A stretch of DNA of 6,485 bases from Candidatus Nanopelagicales bacterium (GTDB lineage Bacteria; Actinomycetota; Actinomycetes; S36-B12). How positions within the stretch are numbered: position 1 is the stretch's first letter; the number at the start of each line of letters is the position of its first letter. Both the position numbers and the translations under genes were made by a program. The stretch covers positions 1 to 6,485 of the forward strand of contig CALKMY010000120.1 of the NCBI GenBank assembly GCA_938091275.1, in the 5' to 3' direction. The notes under the pieces are model-generated. The model was not told where the DNA came from. It saw only the letters and a list, made by a program, of their open reading frames with translations, and made no database searches. This document shows positions 6,189-6,485 of the stretch, piece by piece.

Positions 6189-6238
6189 TGCGGATCCGCC
6201 GTTGACTTCCGTTTCTGGACCGGCTTTCCGGACCCCGG

Positions 6239-6269
6239 TGGACACTTCGAGCGTGATACCCCCTAGGGT
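6239..6269 (+). promoter_or_regulatory. Likely promoter of the thioredoxin gene (leaderless)
   Basis: TGGACA at 6239-6244 matches five of six bases of a TTGACA -35 box. TAGGGT at 6264-6269 fits a TANNNT -10 box, with a long 19-base spacer. The -10 box ends six bases before ATG 6276, so the transcript would begin at the start codon. The AGGG at 6265-6268 could instead act as a ribosome binding site at seven-base spacing if transcription began further upstream. A long spacer overlapped by an operator is common in repressor-controlled promoters. Confidence 0.45.
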
Positions 6270-6271
6270 AT
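6256..6271. promoter_or_regulatory. Putative CsoR/CstR-type operator before thioredoxin
   Basis: ATACCC, four bases (CCTA), GGGTAT: a 16-bp inverted repeat with 6-bp arms. CsoR and CstR repressors (DUF156 family, sensing Cu(I) or persulfides) bind A/T-flanked C-tract/G-tract palindromes of this form. It covers the presumed -10 box of the thioredoxin gene, where a repressor would block polymerase. The palindrome is seen directly. The link to CsoR/CstR comes from resemblance to known operators of the family; no regulator gene is within the window. Confidence 0.55.
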
Positions 6272-6275
6272 ATAC

Positions 6276-6485
6276 ATGGCAACGCAGAATCTGACAGAAG
6301 AAACCTTCGCCACCGTCGTGAGTGACAACGACATCGTGCTCGTTGACTTCTGGGCATCCTGGTGCCGCCCATGCCGAACGTTCGCCCCGGTGTTCGAGAA
6401 GGTCGCCGAAGCGAATCCCGACATCGTCTTCGCCAAAGTCGACACCGAGGCCGAACAGGGACTTGCCGGCTACTTCCAGGTCAGT
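6276..6485 (+). CDS. Thioredoxin with CRPC active site (3' end outside the window)
   Basis: Only the first 70 codons are present. The protein starts MATQNLTEETF, followed by the first beta strand IVLVDFWASWC (20-30), the redox motif C30-R-P-C33, the FAPVFEKVAE helix (36-45) and IVFAKVDTEAEQGLA (50-64). This is the standard thioredoxin fold and a typical N-terminus for an actinobacterial thioredoxin of this subgroup. It should act in the cytosol as a dithiol reductase. The active site carries Arg between the cysteines where thioredoxins have Gly (WCGPC), which is expected to shift its redox potential or partner choice. It is transcribed away from DUF3039, with a presumed CsoR/CstR-type operator over its promoter. 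A partner operon such as a rhodanese, a DUF156 regulator or a copper pump may follow past the right edge. Identity as thioredoxin is nearly certain; its specific role is inferred. Confidence 0.92.
   Translation, partial: MATQNLTEETFATVVSDNDIVLVDFWASWCRPCRTFAPVFEKVAEANPDIVFAKVDTEAEQGLAGYFQVS

Noticed and set aside
6191..6198. CGGATCCG palindrome in the divergent intergenic region
   Set aside because: Eight bases only, not placed at either promoter's core; it looks like a chance palindrome.
1..6485. tRNA, rRNA, CRISPR, insertion sequence, phage or toxin-antitoxin content
   Set aside because: No cloverleaf-like segments, spaced repeats, transposase or integrase motifs, terminal inverted repeats or small paired toxin-like genes were seen.

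Overview
The window looks like part of an actinobacterial chromosome. The DNA is GC-rich, a DUF3039 zinc-ribbon gene is present (a family I know mainly from Actinobacteria), the thioredoxin N-terminus is of the actinobacterial MATQNLT type, and two genes appear to be leaderless. I cannot name the genus. I see no RNA genes, insertion sequences, CRISPR arrays, phage genes or stretches of more than about 130 bases without a gene.

Layout from left to right: (1) bases 1-1647, + strand: a class V PLP-fold enzyme resembling cysteine desulfurases, probably cut at its 5' end by the window edge. (2) It converges, across 27 bases, on a minus-strand pair: a secreted family 18 glycoside hydrolase with basic Ig-like tail domains (1675-3531), and, 45 bases upstream of it, a short IclR-family regulator (3577-4224). 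The regulator is the obvious candidate to control the hydrolase, either as an operon or through the gap between them. (3) A perfect 13-bp GC hairpin (4257-4285) separates this pair from an HdeD/DUF308 six-helix membrane protein (4319-4894, minus) that has its own strong ribosome binding site and an upstream nested palindrome (4926-4976). (4) Further upstream on the minus strand is a tightly coupled pair: DUF3039 (5910-6176), then a lipoprotein solute-binding protein of the amino-acid type (5021-5905), with only 4 bases between them if the GTG start is right. (5) A 99-bp divergent intergenic region (6177-6275) separates DUF3039 from a thioredoxin gene on the + strand that runs off the right edge.

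The most interesting signal is in that divergent region. ATACCC-N4-GGGTAT lies directly in front of thioredoxin and overlaps its likely -10 box. This is the form of operator used by CsoR/CstR-type (DUF156) copper or persulfide sensors. The thioredoxin itself has CRPC in place of the usual CGPC. Together they suggest a copper- or sulfane-sulfur-responsive thioredoxin operon continuing past the right edge. This is an inference from motif form, not shown. The remaining genes look like ordinary chromosomal genes, and I do not see a complete new multi-gene system within these bounds.
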